Below, in pieces: positions 5,750 to 6,024 of a stretch of 6,024 nt of DNA (the first letter of the stretch is position 1; every line of letters begins with the position of its first letter). Position numbers and translations under genes: made by a program. Below the pieces are notes generated by a model. The model did not search any database and was not told the DNA's origin. It saw only the letters and a list, made by a program, of their open reading frames with translations. Source of the stretch: DASXMX01 sp036794395 (GTDB lineage Bacteria; Planctomycetota; Phycisphaerae; Tepidisphaerales; Tepidisphaeraceae); assembly GCA_036794395.1 (NCBI GenBank), contig DAIRGS010000396.1:1-6024 (forward strand). The letters are read 5' to 3'.

Positions 5750-5763
5750 GCCATGCGCATGGC
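5750..5763. promoter_or_regulatory. Perfect 14-bp palindrome GCCATGCGCATGGC
   Basis: The two 7-bp halves GCCATGC and GCATGGC are exact reverse complements with no spacer. The site is centred about 80 bp upstream of the protease start, just upstream of the -10-like box, where a dimeric regulator could bind. There is no independent evidence for a regulator. Confidence 0.35.
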
Positions 5764-5787
5764 TGGGACACGTCGCTGGTCATTCGC

Positions 5788-5889
5788 CCTCTCCCGCCCC
5801 CTGCATGGGGAAAATGTGCGGTGTCGGAAGTGTGCTGATCAGCAGAAACCCCAAGTTATTCACGGCATAAGTTGGACGTTCGGGAGAGG
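5788..5889. repeat. Concentric inverted repeats: 12-bp palindrome inside a 9-bp inverted repeat
   Basis: TGCTGATCAGCA (5833-5844) is a perfect 12-bp palindrome. CCTCTCCCG (5788-5796) and CGGGAGAGG (5881-5889) are exact reverse complements, and the midpoint of this pair, 5838.5, is also the midpoint of the palindrome. The DNA between inner and outer arms pairs poorly apart from scattered matches. The structure may be a decayed long palindrome, a spaced operator pair, or chance. Confidence 0.4.
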
Positions 5890-6024
5890 ATTGATCCCAC
5901 AGGGGTCTTACGCTTGTTCAACGGTGGGGTTTACCATAATCCGGCAACGGGCTGGACCGCAGCCTGGTGGAGAGGGTGTAACTTTTCTTTGTGGCGGGTT
6001 GCCGGCGGGGCGGGCATTCTTACC

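Larger units (their letters stand above)
5678..6024. other. Gene-poor stretch upstream of the protease, to the window edge
   Basis: I see no recognisable gene here. A minus-strand frame entering from the right edge is open for about 39 codons to a TAA near 5909-5911, but its residues match nothing I know, so a truncated gene end cannot be claimed or excluded. The stretch is notable for symmetric sequences, listed separately. GGCTG (5950-5954) / CAGCC (5960-5964) is a further small stem-loop, without an adjacent T run. Confidence 0.5.

Noticed and set aside
5798..5810. CCCC-TGCAT-GGGG stem followed by AAAA, a possible minus- or plus-strand terminator
   Set aside because: It is a four-pair stem only. 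It lies in the upstream region of the protease, with no gene end known next to it.

Overview
The window is bacterial chromosomal DNA, moderately GC-rich, with four apparently intact genes, one broken gene and three gene-poor stretches. The lineage is uncertain. I lean towards Planctomycetota, perhaps Phycisphaerae, for four reasons: Shine-Dalgarno sequences are mostly absent; a tandem-PDZ secreted M6 peptidase carries Thr-Thr-Arg-Pro linkers; a futalosine-type menaquinone gene is present; and the left edge carries a short-period intergenic repeat cluster of a kind I remember from environmental genomes of this and nearby phyla. This is inference, because no ribosomal or other marker gene lies in the window.

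Layout from left to right. Bases 1 to about 195 are non-coding and hold three small repeat clusters with periods of about 10, 9 and 8 bp. The first forms an imperfect hairpin, and the last two each end in GTGGTTAA. At 260-1135 (+) is a beta-hydroxyacid dehydrogenase of the tartronate semialdehyde reductase / 3-hydroxyisobutyrate dehydrogenase family. It converges, with only 7 bp between the stop codons, on mqnA (1143-1979, -), the chorismate dehydratase of the futalosine menaquinone pathway. A 370-bp gene-free stretch with three hairpins separates mqnA from an upstream gene on the same strand (2350-3261, -), a DHDPS/N-acetylneuraminate lyase family aldolase or dehydratase that is not a true DapA. 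Divergent from that gene, at 3405-3673 (+), is a hypB remnant (Ni-binding GTPase for hydrogenase maturation). It keeps its first 44 and last 45 codons in two different frames, with the whole GTPase core missing. Converging on it is a 655-residue secreted metalloprotease (3710-5677, -) with signal peptide, PDZ, PDZ and M6 peptidase domain. The last 347 bp (5678-6024) have no convincing gene but contain two perfect palindromes of 14 and 12 bp and a 9-bp inverted repeat concentric with the second.

The genes do not form an obvious pathway. They look like separate housekeeping or catabolic units (cofactor synthesis, a semialdehyde reductase, a keto-acid aldolase-family enzyme, an exported protease) in a region that has lost at least one gene. 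I see no phage, transposon, CRISPR or defence system. The best items for follow-up are the hypB deletion, the layered repeat cluster at the left edge, the PDZ-PDZ-M6 architecture and the symmetric sites upstream of the protease.
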